DNA of 30,440 bases from an uncultured Pseudoxanthomonas sp. Lineage in GTDB: Bacteria > Pseudomonadota > Gammaproteobacteria > Xanthomonadales > Xanthomonadaceae. The notes beneath the pieces were generated by a model. That model was not told where the DNA came from. It saw only the letters and a program-made list of their open reading frames with translations, and made no database searches. Positions 21,834 to 30,223 of this stretch are shown here, piece after piece. The position numbers and the translations under genes are program-made. The stretch is from positions 1-30,440 of the forward strand of contig CAMLGZ010000032.1 of NCBI GenBank assembly GCA_946479745.1, read 5' to 3'. Numbering within the stretch: position 1 is the first letter of the stretch; the number at the start of each line of letters is the position of its first letter.

Positions 21834-22445
21834 ATGTTCACCGGAATCATAGAAGGCGTAGGCCGTCTGGCCCGGTCCGAAAACCGGGGCGGCGATGCCC
21901 GCCTGACCATCGAGGTCGGCAATCTATCCTTTACCGATGCGCGATTGGGCGAAAGCATCTCCGTGAACGGCGTATGCCTGACCGTGGTGTCGTTCGACAC
22001 GAACTCCTTCGAAGCCGACGCTTCCAACGAAACGCTCGCGCTGACCACGCTGGGAAGCCTGGCGACCGGCGCCTTGGTGAACCTGGAGCGTGCCATGCGC
22101 CCCACCGACCGCCTCGGCGGTCACCTGGTCAGCGGCCATGTCGATGGCGTCGGCAAGGTTCTCGATATCCAGCAGGACGCACGCGCGCAACGCTGGCGTT
22201 TCGCCGCGCCGGCGGCGCTGCTGCGCTATATCGCCAAGAAAGGTTCGATCTGCGTGAATGGCGTCAGCCTCACCGTCAACGAAGTGGATGCAGCCGGTTT
22301 CGAAGTCGCACTGATTCCTCACACCGTTTCGAATACGGCCTTCGCACAGACCTTGATCGGCCATCTGGTCAACCTGGAGATCGATCTGGTGGCGCGTTAC
22401 GTTGAACGTCTGCTCGGAACCGACTCCACAGGAGCGGCCGCATGA
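21834..22445 (+). CDS. ribE: Riboflavin synthase alpha subunit
   Basis: Riboflavin synthase dismutates two 6,7-dimethyl-8-ribityllumazine molecules to riboflavin. The 203-residue protein starts at ATG 21834 with the family-defining MFTGIIEGVG and shows the two lumazine-binding repeats. Repeat one contains SVNGVCLTVVSFD and HLVSGHVDGVG; repeat two contains CVNGVSLTVNEVD and the end HTVSNTAFAQTLIGHLVNLE. An upstream extension of 11 codons lies in the riboswitch leader and is not supported. It is the first gene after the FMN riboswitch and is translationally coupled to the next gene (ATGA overlap). In some naming schemes this gene is ribC. Confidence 0.97.
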   Translation: MFTGIIEGVGRLARSENRGGDARLTIEVGNLSFTDARLGESISVNGVCLTVVSFDTNSFEADASNETLALTTLGSLATGALVNLERAMRPTDRLGGHLVSGHVDGVGKVLDIQQDARAQRWRFAAPAALLRYIAKKGSICVNGVSLTVNEVDAAGFEVALIPHTVSNTAFAQTLIGHLVNLEIDLVARYVERLLGTDSTGAAA

Positions 22446-23548
22446 GTTTCGCCCCTATTCCCGAACTGCTGGAAGAAATCCGCAACGGCCGCATGGTCGT
22501 CATCGTCGACGACGAAGACCGCGAGAACGAAGGCGATCTGATCATGGCCGCGGAAATGGTCAAGCCGTCGGACATCAATTTCATGGTCACCCACGCGCGC
22601 GGTCTGGTCTGCCTGTCGCTGACCCGCGAACGTTGCCGCCAGCTGGGCTTGCCGCCGATGGTCCAGGACAACACTTCGCAGCACCACACCAACTTCACCG
22701 TCAGCATCGAAGCAGCGGAGGGCGTCACCACCGGCATCTCCGCCTACGACCGCGCGCACACCATCCGCACTGCGGTACGCCCGGACGTGAAGCCGCAGGA
22801 TCTGTCGCAGCCCGGCCACATCTTCCCGCTGACTTCGCAACCAGGCGGCGTGCTCAACCGTTCCGGCCACACCGAAGCGGCCAGCGATCTGGCCTTGCTC
22901 GCGGGACTGGAACCGGCCGGCGTGCTGGTCGAAATCCTCAACGCCGACGGCAGCATGGCGCGGCGTCCGCAGCTGGAGGAATTCGCGCGCGAACACGGTT
23001 TGAAGATCGGTTCCATCGAAGAACTCATCCGTTACCGCCTGAGCACCGAGCACACCGTCGAGCGGGTGGACGTACGCGATATCGAGACCGAACACGGGCC
23101 CTTCAAGCTGCACACCTATCGCGACCGCTTGAGCCACGGGCTGCACTTTGCGCTGCTGCGTGGGCAGGCCGACGCAGCCGTTCCCACCCTGGTCCGTGTG
23201 CATATGCAGAATCCGCTGGCCGATGCATTGCACTGGCGCCGCGCGGACTTCGGTCCTGCTGTCGGCGAAGTGCTCGCGGCCATCGCGAAGGAAGGCCGTG
23301 GCGCGCTGGTCCTGTTGGGCGAATCCAGCACGGCCGAATCGATGCTGGAGCGGATCCGCGCGGAGGCAGGGCAACACGAACCGGAAGCGGCGCGGGGCGG
23401 GGCGGTGGCCGAGTGGCGGCGCAACGGCGCTGGTGCCCAGATTCTGGCCGACCTGGGCCTGGGCAAACTGCGGGTACTGGGCACGCCGCGCCGGCAGGTG
23501 GGTTTGGCCGGATACGGGCTGGATGTCGTGGAATACGTTCCGTACTGA
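22442..23548 (+). CDS. ribB: DHBP synthase with degenerate GTP cyclohydrolase II domain (RibBX type)
   Basis: The N-terminal domain (about 1-205) is 3,4-dihydroxy-2-butanone-4-phosphate synthase. It has DDEDRENEGDL (23-33), ARGLVCLSLTRERC, HHTNFTVSIEA, GHIFPLTSQPGGVL and HTEAASDLALLAG, all expected catalytic and metal/phosphate residues. The C-terminal domain (about 206-368) keeps the fold pattern of GTP cyclohydrolase II (HGPFKLHTYRDRLSHGLHFA, TLVRVHMQNPLADAL, ending RQVGLAGYGLDVVEYVPY). It lacks the zinc cysteines (usual GSxxCDCGEQ; here HWRRADFGPAVGE) and the RQEGRGIG loop (here LGESSTAESM). This is the arrangement described as RibBX in Proteobacteria. A separate functional ribA is therefore predicted elsewhere in the genome. 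The ATG overlaps the ribE stop. Confidence 0.95.
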   Translation: MSFAPIPELLEEIRNGRMVVIVDDEDRENEGDLIMAAEMVKPSDINFMVTHARGLVCLSLTRERCRQLGLPPMVQDNTSQHHTNFTVSIEAAEGVTTGISAYDRAHTIRTAVRPDVKPQDLSQPGHIFPLTSQPGGVLNRSGHTEAASDLALLAGLEPAGVLVEILNADGSMARRPQLEEFAREHGLKIGSIEELIRYRLSTEHTVERVDVRDIETEHGPFKLHTYRDRLSHGLHFALLRGQADAAVPTLVRVHMQNPLADALHWRRADFGPAVGEVLAAIAKEGRGALVLLGESSTAESMLERIRAEAGQHEPEAARGGAVAEWRRNGAGAQILADLGLGKLRVLGTPRRQVGLAGYGLDVVEYVPY

Positions 23549-23627
23549 CTGTTTGGCTTGATCTCGGAGGCCTGAAGCGTCGCTTTTCCCTGGCTGCTAA
23601 ACTTGCCGCCCCATCAGGTATCCGCCC

Positions 23628-24095
23628 ATGCCCCATTACGAAGGCGAGCTGCGCGCTCCCGAAGCCGCACGTTTCGCGATCATCGCCAGCCGCTGGAATC
23701 CGCGCATCACCGACGCGCTGGTCACTGGCGCACGCCAGAGTCTGGCCGGCAATGGCGTGGCCGATACTGCGGTGGACGTGATCCGTGTGCCGGGCGCCTG
23801 GGAAATCCCCGTGGCCGCCGCTCGTATCGCCGCGGGTGGTCAGCATGCGGCCATCATTGCGTTGGGTTGCGTGATCCGCGGCGACACGCGCCACTACGAA
23901 CATGTCGCCGACCGCTGCGCCGAAGGGCTGATGCGGGTGTCGTTGGACTTCGGCATCCCGGTGATGAACGGGGTGTTGGCGGTCGAACGCATCGAGGACG
24001 CCGAAGTGCGCGCCGGCGGCAGCCACGGCAACAAGGGCGAAGAGGCCGCGTTGGCCGCCATCGAAATGGCGCAGCTGCTGGAGCTACTGGCATGA
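23628..24095 (+). CDS. ribH: 6,7-Dimethyl-8-ribityllumazine synthase
   Basis: RibH condenses the RibB product with the RibD-pathway pyrimidine to give lumazine, the substrate of RibE. The 155 residues include [57 protein letters not shown] (with the catalytic His region), [17 protein letters not shown] and [20 protein letters not shown]. These are standard features of the family at standard length. It begins 79 bases after ribB, with CAGGT upstream of the ATG. The stop overlaps the nusB start (ATGA). Expression is probably tied to the upstream FMN riboswitch, since no promoter or terminator is evident in the gap. Confidence 0.97.
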   Translation: MPHYEGELRAPEAARFAIIASRWNPRITDALVTGARQSLAGNGVADTAVDVIRVPGAWEIPVAAARIAAGGQHAAIIALGCVIRGDTRHYEHVADRCAEGLMRVSLDFGIPVMNGVLAVERIEDAEVRAGGSHGNKGEEAALAAIEMAQLLELLA

Positions 24096-24562
24096 ACCGT
24101 CACCCGCGCAAGGACGGCCGCCGCGACGGCGTCGATCCGGTCACCCGCGCGCGCGCGCGCCGTCGCGCGCTGCAGGCTGTGTACGCCTGGCAGATGTCGG
24201 GCGGCCTGGTGGAGCAGGTCATCGCGCAGTTCGCGCACGAGCAGGCGCACGAGATCGCCGATCTGGAGTATTTCGATGATCTGGTGCGCGGCGTGGTCAA
24301 GCATCGCGCCAGCCTGGACGAAGCCTTGGTCGGCTATCTCGACCGGCCGGTCGAGGAAGTCGACCCGATCGAGCGCGCCGTGCTGCGCCTGTCGGCCTAC
24401 GAACTGATCCATCGCCTCGACGTGCCGTATCGCGTAGTGCTGAACGAGGCCATCGAAATCGCCAAGCGTTTCGGTTCCGAACACGGGCACACCTACGTCA
24501 ACGGCGTGTTGGACAAGGCGGCTGCGGATTGGCGCCCGGCGGAATTCAGCGCCGTCAGGTAA
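24092..24562 (+). CDS. nusB: NusB, transcription antitermination factor
   Basis: NusB with S10 (NusE) binds boxA RNA and supports antitermination on rRNA operons. The 156 residues form the all-helical NusB fold with [71 protein letters not shown] and a C-terminal [16 protein letters not shown]. An Arg-rich N-terminal extension precedes the first helix. The ATG at 24092 overlaps the ribH stop, a coupling seen in many proteobacteria. A GTGG-type inverted repeat lies between its stop and thiL. Confidence 0.97.
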   Translation: MNRHPRKDGRRDGVDPVTRARARRRALQAVYAWQMSGGLVEQVIAQFAHEQAHEIADLEYFDDLVRGVVKHRASLDEALVGYLDRPVEEVDPIERAVLRLSAYELIHRLDVPYRVVLNEAIEIAKRFGSEHGHTYVNGVLDKAAADWRPAEFSAVR

Positions 24563-24597
24563 GGGCACAACCCGGCAAGAGCGGTAAGAGCGAGGTG

Positions 24598-24624
24598 GTG
24601 GGAGCGGCGTCTCGCCGCGAGCTC
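24598..24624 (+). repeat. GTGG-type REP, left arm
   Basis: GTGGGAGCGGCGTCTCGCCG then CGAGCTC; stem GCGGCG/CGCCGC. It pairs with 24671-24697 in inverted orientation (26 of 27 positions by eye). It is related to the GTAG copy at 21368 by the GGAGCGG core. Confidence 0.88.
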
Positions 24625-24670
24625 TCCGCGCACACTCTCGACCGCGCTTGGCTGCAAATAGAAGGACTAA

Positions 24671-24697
24671 GAGCTCGCGGCGGGACGCCGCTCCCAC
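24671..24697 (-). repeat. GTGG-type REP, right arm
   Basis: This is the inverted partner of 24598-24624, separated by 46 bases. The doublet fills most of the nusB-thiL gap and may separate thiL expression from the rib-nusB transcript. Confidence 0.88.
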
Positions 24698-24747
24698 GGC
24701 TTGGTGGTCGAGAAAACAATTATCTTCACAGGCTTTATGCTGAGGCT

Positions 24748-25698
24748 ATGGCTATCGCTGAATTCGACCTGATCTCCCGCATCCGCGCACGCGCAAGCCA
24801 GCGCGGCGGTGTGGTGCTTGGCATCGGCGACGACGCGGCGCTGCTGCAAGTGCCGCCAGGCCGCGAGTTGGTGGTGACGGCCGACACTCTTAATGTCGGC
24901 GTGCATTTTCCGGAAGCTACCGCGCCTGCCGATATCGGCTGGAAAGCGCTCGCGGTCAATCTGTCCGATCTCGCGGCGATGGGCGCGGTGCCTGCCTGGT
25001 GCACGTTGTCGTTGTCGCTTTCGCAAGCCGACAAAAGCTGGATCGATGCTTTTCTGGATGGATTCCTCGCGCTTGCCGATCAGCATGGCGTAAGCCTGAT
25101 CGGCGGCGATACCACACGCGGGCCTCTGTCTGTTTCAGTCACCGCGATGGGGCTGGTCGAACCAGGAAAGGCATTACGCCGTGATCGTGCGCGGGTGGGC
25201 GACGATGTGTGGGTAACCGGCACGCTCGGCGACGCGGCGGCGGCGCTGGAGGCGATATTGGAAGGACGCGGGGTTCCGGAGTCGTTGCGCCAGCGACTGG
25301 ACCGGCCCACGCCGCGCGTCGCCGCAGGCCTGCGGTTGTCCGCGCTGGCGCATGCCTGCATAGATGTCTCGGACGGTTTGCTCGCGGACTTGGCGCATAT
25401 CTGCGAACGCAGCGGCGTAGGTGCGGAAATAAACCTCGCGGACCTGCCTGCGTCAGCACATCTGGCATCGGTGGAATCGGCAGAACGCTGGCGCTGGCAG
25501 GCCTGTGGCGGCGACGACTATGAGCTGTGTTTTACCGCTTCACCGCGTGATCGCGAACTTATCTTGCAGGCGCTGGATTTCACCGACGTTTCCGCAACGC
25601 GCATCGCCCGTATCGTCGCAGGGCAGGACGTTCGCGCCTTCGATGCGGAGGGCAAGGATTGGCAGCCCCCTCGCCGGGGTTACGAGCATTTCCTCTAG
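24748..25698 (+). CDS. thiL: Thiamine-monophosphate kinase
   Basis: ThiL phosphorylates thiamine monophosphate to thiamine pyrophosphate. The 316 residues start at ATG 24748 (GAGG upstream) with AEFDLISRIRARASQRGGVV and show the AIRS-type fold: GIGDDAALLQVPPG, VVTADTLNVGVHFP, AVNLSDLAAMGAVPAW, SLIGGDTTRGPLSVSVTAMG, IDVSDGLLADLAHI and GGDDYELCF. The Asp-rich motifs bind Mg-ATP. Length is typical. Its stop codon shares CTAG with the stop of the convergent gene. It follows nusB, a common proteobacterial neighbourhood. Confidence 0.97.
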   Translation: MAIAEFDLISRIRARASQRGGVVLGIGDDAALLQVPPGRELVVTADTLNVGVHFPEATAPADIGWKALAVNLSDLAAMGAVPAWCTLSLSLSQADKSWIDAFLDGFLALADQHGVSLIGGDTTRGPLSVSVTAMGLVEPGKALRRDRARVGDDVWVTGTLGDAAAALEAILEGRGVPESLRQRLDRPTPRVAAGLRLSALAHACIDVSDGLLADLAHICERSGVGAEINLADLPASAHLASVESAERWRWQACGGDDYELCFTASPRDRELILQALDFTDVSATRIARIVAGQDVRAFDAEGKDWQPPRRGYEHFL

Positions 25699-26243
25699 AG
25701 GCGTTCCTGCGGCGATCCACGCTCTTCCCCGTATTGGATCAGCTTCCACAGCGCGGCTCCCGCGAACAACGGCAGCCAGACCCAGCGAAGCTCCGACAGC
25801 AGCGTCGCCATCCCACGCGCGCTGAAGAATCCGTTGGCGAAGGGCGATACGAGGATCGGCCGCCACGGGGCGAAGAAGCGCTGATCGTTCCACGGCCATA
25901 GCAATGCCACGCCCAGTCCGCCGGAAGTCAAAGTATCGAGCAGCGGGTGCGATACAGCGCAGACGAATAGCCAGGCGGATGCTTGCGAAGGCCGAGCGCG
26001 CAGGAGCTTGTGCAGAGCTGCGCCGAGCAAGGCGACCAAACCAGCGAAAAACAGCGAATGACTGGCGCCGCGATGTCCCAGAGCGTCGGCATAAGGGATT
26101 CCCAATGCGAATGCGGCTATGTCCAGGTCCGGCAATATCGCAGCCGCCACGCCCGCGACAAGGAGCCTGGGGGAAATACGCCCGCGGTCTGCGGCGTACC
26201 ACAGAGCCAGGGGAACCGCGGCATGGGTGATGATGCTCGGCAT
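25695..26243 (-). CDS. DUF457/YdjM-like membrane-bound putative hydrolase
   Basis: The 182-residue protein starts at ATG 26243 with MPSIITHAAVPLALWYA; the longer frame upstream runs through yraN and is rejected. The His/Asp pattern ITHAAVP, LPDLDIAAF, GHRGASHSLFF and SHPLLDTLT is that of the DUF457 family (metal-dependent, LexA-binding membrane protein YdjM-like). Three or four membrane helices surround these motifs. A later block LLWPWNDQRFFAPWRPI is also typical. The biochemical role is unproven. It follows yraN by 10 bases and is convergent with thiL, sharing the CTAG stop palindrome. Confidence 0.85.
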   Translation of the reverse strand: MPSIITHAAVPLALWYAADRGRISPRLLVAGVAAAILPDLDIAAFALGIPYADALGHRGASHSLFFAGLVALLGAALHKLLRARPSQASAWLFVCAVSHPLLDTLTSGGLGVALLWPWNDQRFFAPWRPILVSPFANGFFSARGMATLLSELRWVWLPLFAGAALWKLIQYGEERGSPQERL

Positions 26244-26253
26244 TGGTCCCGCT

Positions 26254-26682
26254 CTAGATATCGTCCGCGCGAAACGCATCGCGCAGCCAATTGATCCGCG
26301 GCGATTGCGGATCGCCATCGGCTTCGACCACATCGAACCGACACGGAAAGTTGGTGTATTCGCGGTGCTGGCCGAGAAAGCTTTGGGCGGCGTACACGAG
26401 TTTGCGGCGCTTGCCGGCATCCACCGAAGCCGCACCGCCGCCGAAGGCGCCCGACTGCCGGTAACGGACTTCGACGAACACGAGCATCGGACCATCGCGT
26501 CCGCCGTTATCCAGCATCACCAGATCCAGCTCGCCGCCGCGATAGTTCGCGTTGGCGGCTACCTCGCGCAGGCCGGCGCGCACCAGTGCATCGCGCGCGG
26601 CCGTTTCGGCCAGATTTCCCCGCGCCTTGCGGTCCAGCGCAGCGCGCTCAGTCGCCGCCTGCGATGGGCGCCGCGCGTCCAC
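26254..26682 (-). CDS. yraN: YraN family (UPF0102) endonuclease-like protein
   Basis: The 142-residue protein has the PD-(D/E)XK-like core of UPF0102: a helix ([19 protein letters not shown]), then [14 protein letters not shown] (Glu and Asp of the active site) and [17 protein letters not shown] (E-x-[RK] element), followed by [16 protein letters not shown] and CRFDVVEAD. The function is unknown; homologues are found beside lpoA/yraM in many proteobacteria. The best start is GTG 26682, 35 bases inside the lpoA 3' end; no ATG precedes the conserved helix. The overlap implies co-transcription with lpoA. Confidence 0.92.
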   Translation of the reverse strand: MDARRPSQAATERAALDRKARGNLAETAARDALVRAGLREVAANANYRGGELDLVMLDNGGRDGPMLVFVEVRYRQSGAFGGGAASVDAGKRRKLVYAAQSFLGQHREYTNFPCRFDVVEADGDPQSPRINWLRDAFRADDI

Positions 26683-28042
26683 CGTTGAAGGTGGACCACG
26701 CCGGAGTGCGGATCACATTGCCGAAACCATCCAGCCTGAGCACGCCGGTCGCGCCCTTCACCTCTGCGTTGTTGCCGGTCGCCAGTTTTTCCAGATAGGC
26801 GGTCAGCAACCACGCGTCGTAACCGAAGGCGAAAAGACGGGCTGCCGGTCCGCGAGCGGTCGGCAGGCTGGCGCCGATAGTGCTGGCGGCGGGCAGGCCG
26901 CCGATGCCGCGCGCCGTCCATACTTCGGTCGGATAGACGATGCCATCCAGCGCGCTGTCCTGTTCCGGCTTGCCGGTGCCGGAAATCAGCTGCGAGGTCG
27001 CCACGCGGCTCTTGCTGCCCAGGCCGGCCATGGCCAGTTGCGGTGCGACCGCGCGGGCAACGCTGCCTTTCAATGCCAGGAACACCGCATCGACGCCGCG
27101 CTGCGAGGCGTTGGCCAGATTCGCGGAAATGCTGCCCGGAGCGTCGGCCACGCCGATCGCTTCGACGACCGTGCCGCCGCGCTCGGTGAAGCGTTCGCGG
27201 AACGCATTGGCCGCGCGCTTGCCGTTGTCGTCATTGCCATTGATGATCAGTGCAGTCTTGCGCTCGTGGCTGAGCAGGTACTCGGCGGCGATGATGCCGT
27301 CGTCCTCCGGCGCCAGCGAGAAGCCGGCGTTGCCGGACGGCGGGGCCGCCGCACCGCGGTTCAGCGCCAGCACCGGCACCGACAGATTCGTGTCGCGGAA
27401 CACCGCAGTCACTTCATCGCGGCCCAGTGGTCCGATGACGAAATCCGCGCCTGCTGCGGCGGCTTTGCCATAGGCATCCACCGCGCCCACGGGCGTGCCC
27501 GCGGTGTCGTAGAAATTTATTTCCGGACGGCGGCGGGATTCGCCGTAGTAACCCGCCAGAAGGCCATCGCGAACCGGCGCCGAGGCGGTGGCCAGCTGTC
27601 CCGAGAGCGGCAGCAGCACCGCCAGTTTGACCGGAGGCCGGTAGCCGTCGCGTTCGGCGGCCGGGCGGTTGTTCAGGTCGAAACGCCATTGCGCGCCACG
27701 ATCGAAAGGACGGGGCAACGGCAGGCCGCGATTCAGCAATGCGCGGCCGGCGAAGGCGTACAGCGGATCGCCGACCGGCAATGCGGCGGCATCCCGCGCG
27801 AGGGTCGCATTGTCGATGCCGGCCAGCAGGCGTTCGATCTGGCGGGCGTTGTCCATCTTGGCCTGGCCGGTCAGCGCGGCATCGTCGCGGGCCAGGGCCG
27901 CAGCTTCCTTCAATGCGCCGCTGGCCAGGCGGGAAGCGGTCGGGCCGCTCACATTGGTGGTGGCGCAACCCGCGAACAGCGCGGCCAGCAGCAACAGGGC
28001 GGCAGTATTGAGGGGACGCATCCTTCCGAATCGCTTATCCAT
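26648..28042 (-). CDS. lpoA: LpoA-like lipoprotein activator of penicillin-binding protein
   Basis: LpoA is an outer-membrane lipoprotein that stimulates PBP1A in E. coli. The 464-residue precursor has the lipobox LFAGC (Cys26). A short helical N-terminal part (about 27-135) precedes a periplasmic-binding-protein-like domain (about 136-450: [20 protein letters not shown], then [48 protein letters not shown] and [19 protein letters not shown]). E. coli LpoA is considerably longer because of its TPR-like N-terminal domain, which seems largely absent here. The start may be ATG 28042 or ATG 28021. It heads the lpoA-yraN-DUF457 set, divergent from rsmI as in many proteobacteria. Confidence 0.88.
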   Translation of the reverse strand: MDKRFGRMRPLNTAALLLLAALFAGCATTNVSGPTASRLASGALKEAAALARDDAALTGQAKMDNARQIERLLAGIDNATLARDAAALPVGDPLYAFAGRALLNRGLPLPRPFDRGAQWRFDLNNRPAAERDGYRPPVKLAVLLPLSGQLATASAPVRDGLLAGYYGESRRRPEINFYDTAGTPVGAVDAYGKAAAAGADFVIGPLGRDEVTAVFRDTNLSVPVLALNRGAAAPPSGNAGFSLAPEDDGIIAAEYLLSHERKTALIINGNDDNGKRAANAFRERFTERGGTVVEAIGVADAPGSISANLANASQRGVDAVFLALKGSVARAVAPQLAMAGLGSKSRVATSQLISGTGKPEQDSALDGIVYPTEVWTARGIGGLPAASTIGASLPTARGPAARLFAFGYDAWLLTAYLEKLATGNNAEVKGATGVLRLDGFGNVIRTPAWSTFNGGRAAPIAGGD

Positions 28043-28079
28043 GGGCTTGCTCAGCGGCTGTACGTGGGAACCGGCTAGG

Positions 28080-28085
28080 ATTGTA
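28080..28085 (-). promoter_or_regulatory. Possible -10 element for lpoA
   Basis: The minus strand reads TACAAT, 37 bases before the lpoA ATG, in the 96-base gap between the divergent lpoA and rsmI genes. A clear -35 is not visible. Confidence 0.35.
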
Positions 28086-28138
28086 CCTTCGGCGGCGCGG
28101 GACTGCGTTCAGCCCACTGCTTCAGGAAGCCACCGCAC

Positions 28139-28969
28139 ATGTCCGCTGGAACGCTGTTCATCGTCGCCACCCCTATCGGCAATCTGGCCGACCTCTCGCC
28201 AAGGGCGCTGGAGACTTTGAAGACGGTCGCCGGCATCTGCGCCGAAGACACGCGCCACACCCGCCAGTTGCTGTCCCATTTCGGCATCGACCGGCCTCTG
28301 CTTGCCTTGCACGAGCACAACGAAGAGGCGATGTCCGAGCGCATCGTCGAACGCATCGCCGGTGGAGACTCGCTGGCACTGGTCAGCGATGCGGGGACGC
28401 CCCTGGTCAGCGATCCCGGTTATCGCGTGGTCCGCGCCGCGCGTGCCGCGGGCCTGCGGGTCAGCCCCATTCCCGGCGCATGCGCGGCCATCGCCGCGCT
28501 CAGCGTGGCCGGATTGCCCAGCGACCGTTTCACCTTCGAAGGATTCCTGCCGGCCAAGTCCTCCGCGCGCCGCGAACGCATGGGCCGCCTGGCCAGCGAA
28601 ACCCGCACGCTGGTGTTCTACGAATCCTCGCATCGCATCGCCGAATCGCTGGCCGACATGCGCACCGTGTTCGGCGACGGGCGCATCGCAGTGATCGCGC
28701 GCGAACTCACCAAGATGTTCGAGACAGTGCTCGACGGCACGCTTGCCGAACTGCACGCGCAAGTGGAAGCCGACGACAACCAGCGCAAGGGCGAATTCGT
28801 GGTGATGGTGCAGGGCGCCGGCGATGATGAAGAGGCGCAGCTGATCGAAGGCAGGCGCCTGTACGCGAAGTTGAGCGAGCACCTGCCGCCTTCGACCGCA
28901 GCGAAACTGGCGGCGGAGATCAGCGGCGCGCCGCGCAAGGCGCTGTACGGGCAAGGTGGAACGGACTGA
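28139..28969 (+). CDS. rsmI: 16S rRNA 2'-O-methyltransferase RsmI
   Basis: RsmI methylates the ribose of C1402 in 16S rRNA. The 276 residues begin GTLFIVATPIGNLADLSPRA and contain AEDTRHTRQLLSHFGI, LVSDAGTPLVSDPGYRVVR (SAM site), PIPGACAAIAALSVAGLPSD, FTFEGFLPAKSSARRERM and TLVFYESSHRIAESLADM. These are the full set of tetrapyrrole-methylase-fold motifs at normal length. AGGA lies rather far upstream of ATG 28139, but no better start exists. It is divergent from lpoA and followed by chrA after five bases. Confidence 0.97.
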   Translation: MSAGTLFIVATPIGNLADLSPRALETLKTVAGICAEDTRHTRQLLSHFGIDRPLLALHEHNEEAMSERIVERIAGGDSLALVSDAGTPLVSDPGYRVVRAARAAGLRVSPIPGACAAIAALSVAGLPSDRFTFEGFLPAKSSARRERMGRLASETRTLVFYESSHRIAESLADMRTVFGDGRIAVIARELTKMFETVLDGTLAELHAQVEADDNQRKGEFVVMVQGAGDDEEAQLIEGRRLYAKLSEHLPPSTAAKLAAEISGAPRKALYGQGGTD

Positions 28970-28974
28970 TCGGC

Positions 28975-30195
28975 ATGCGGGAATCGGCGGCTTCCGACGA
29001 GCCGTTCCGGGTGAACGCCTGGACAGTATTCCGCGTGTTCCTGCGCTTGGGCCTGACCTCGTTCGGCGGCCCCATCGCGCACCTCGGTTATTTCCGCGAT
29101 GAATTCGTCGCGCGCCGCGGTTGGCTGACCGAAAGCGAATACGCCGAGCTGATCGCGTTGTGCCAGTTCCTGCCGGGGCCGGCCAGCAGCCAGGTGGGCA
29201 TGGCCATCGGCTTGTCGCGCGCGGGCATCGGTGGCGCGCTGGCGGCGTGGTGCGGATTCACTCTTCCCTCCGCGTTGATCATGATTCTTTTCGCGTTCGG
29301 ATTGACGCAGTGGGGTGCCGCGCTGCCGGCCGATACGCTGCATGGATTGAAGTTGGTGGCGGTCGCAGTGGTGGCGCAGGCGGTGTGGGGCATGGCGCGC
29401 CTGTTCTGCATCGATTCGACGCGCGTGCTGCTGGCGGCGGCAGCCACGGTGCTGGTGTTGTGGTGGCCGCAGGCTTGGGTGCAGGTGGGCGTCATCGTGC
29501 TGGGCGCGATAGTGGGTCTGGCGCTGCGGCGCGTGGCCGAGCCGACAGAAGGTGGCGGCCTGGAGATTTCGCTGTCCACGCGTACCGGCTTGGTCATGCT
29601 GGCGTGCTTTTTTGCGTTGCTGCTGCTATTGCCGATGGTCGCACAATATTCCTCTTCATCCGATCTGCGGGTGTTCGACGCGTTCTATCGCAGTGGCGCC
29701 CTGGTCTTCGGCGGCGGTCACGTGGTGCTGCCGCTGCTGCAGGCCGAAGTGGTGACGCCCGGCTGGATCGGCGCCGACGAATTCCTTTCCGGTTACGGCG
29801 CGGCCCAGGCGGTGCCTGGACCTTTGTTCACGTTCTCCGCGTTTCTGGGCGCTGCGATGTCCGCTGGACCGGGAGGGTGGATCGGTGGCCTGTTGTGCCT
29901 GGTTGCGATCTTCCTGCCTTCTTTCCTGCTGGTGCTGGGAGTGCTGCCGTTCTGGTCGCGGCTGCGCGGGCAGCGCGGCGTGCAAGCGGCGCTGGCTGGC
30001 GTCAATGCGGCGGTGGTCGGCTTGTTGTTGGCCGCGCTCTACGACCCGCTGTGGACCACCGCAGTGCGCGACTGGCGCGACGCCGCATGGGTAGCGGTGT
30101 GCGTAGCGGCGCTGATGTGGGCGAAATTGCCCCCGTGGCTGGTGGTGCTGGCGATGGGCCTGGGCGGGGCGGCGCAGGCCTGGGTTGCGGGCTAG
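28975..30195 (+). CDS. chrA: ChrA family chromate transporter
   Basis: ChrA proteins are inner-membrane transporters that export chromate, although many family members have untested substrates. The 406 residues form two homologous CHR halves. The first has LRLGLTSFGGPIAHLGYFRD, FVARRGWLTESEYAELIAL and CQFLPGPASSQVGMAIG. The second has GALVFGGGHVVLPLLQAEVV, GWIGADEFLSGYGAAQAVPG and PLFTFSAFLGAAM. About ten to twelve membrane helices are apparent. It starts five bases after the rsmI stop, so it is probably co-transcribed with it. No chrB regulator is adjacent, so chromate-specific induction is not indicated. Confidence 0.95.
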   Translation: MRESAASDEPFRVNAWTVFRVFLRLGLTSFGGPIAHLGYFRDEFVARRGWLTESEYAELIALCQFLPGPASSQVGMAIGLSRAGIGGALAAWCGFTLPSALIMILFAFGLTQWGAALPADTLHGLKLVAVAVVAQAVWGMARLFCIDSTRVLLAAAATVLVLWWPQAWVQVGVIVLGAIVGLALRRVAEPTEGGGLEISLSTRTGLVMLACFFALLLLLPMVAQYSSSSDLRVFDAFYRSGALVFGGGHVVLPLLQAEVVTPGWIGADEFLSGYGAAQAVPGPLFTFSAFLGAAMSAGPGGWIGGLLCLVAIFLPSFLLVLGVLPFWSRLRGQRGVQAALAGVNAAVVGLLLAALYDPLWTTAVRDWRDAAWVAVCVAALMWAKLPPWLVVLAMGLGGAAQAWVAG

Positions 30196-30210
30196 TCAGC
30201 GCATGCGTGC

Positions 30211-30216
30211 GACAAT
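30211..30216 (+). promoter_or_regulatory. Possible -10 element for rnpB
   Basis: GACAAT lies seven bases before the expected 5' end of RNase P RNA at about 30224, the right place for a -10. The -35 is not convincing (TTGCGG at 30185 is spaced 20 bases away). Position is the main argument. Confidence 0.35.
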
Positions 30217-30223
30217 GCACTTG

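Noticed and set aside
23549..23627. Gap between ribB and ribH considered as a terminator or second riboswitch
   Set aside because: It is only 79 bases, with no strong stem plus T-run and no aptamer motif.
22402..23781. Alternative plus frame of 459 codons over ribB
   Set aside because: It is out of frame with the clear DHBP synthase motifs and is Arg-rich as expected for a shifted high-GC frame.
24563..24747. Region before thiL considered as a TPP riboswitch
   Set aside because: The CUGAGA and ACCUGA cores of a TPP aptamer are not arranged here; the stretch is mostly the GTGG REP doublet.
26552..28078. Plus-strand open frame of 508 codons opposite lpoA and yraN
   Set aside because: The minus strand has a lipobox and periplasmic-binding fold as well as the yraN motifs; the plus frame has no recognisable domain.
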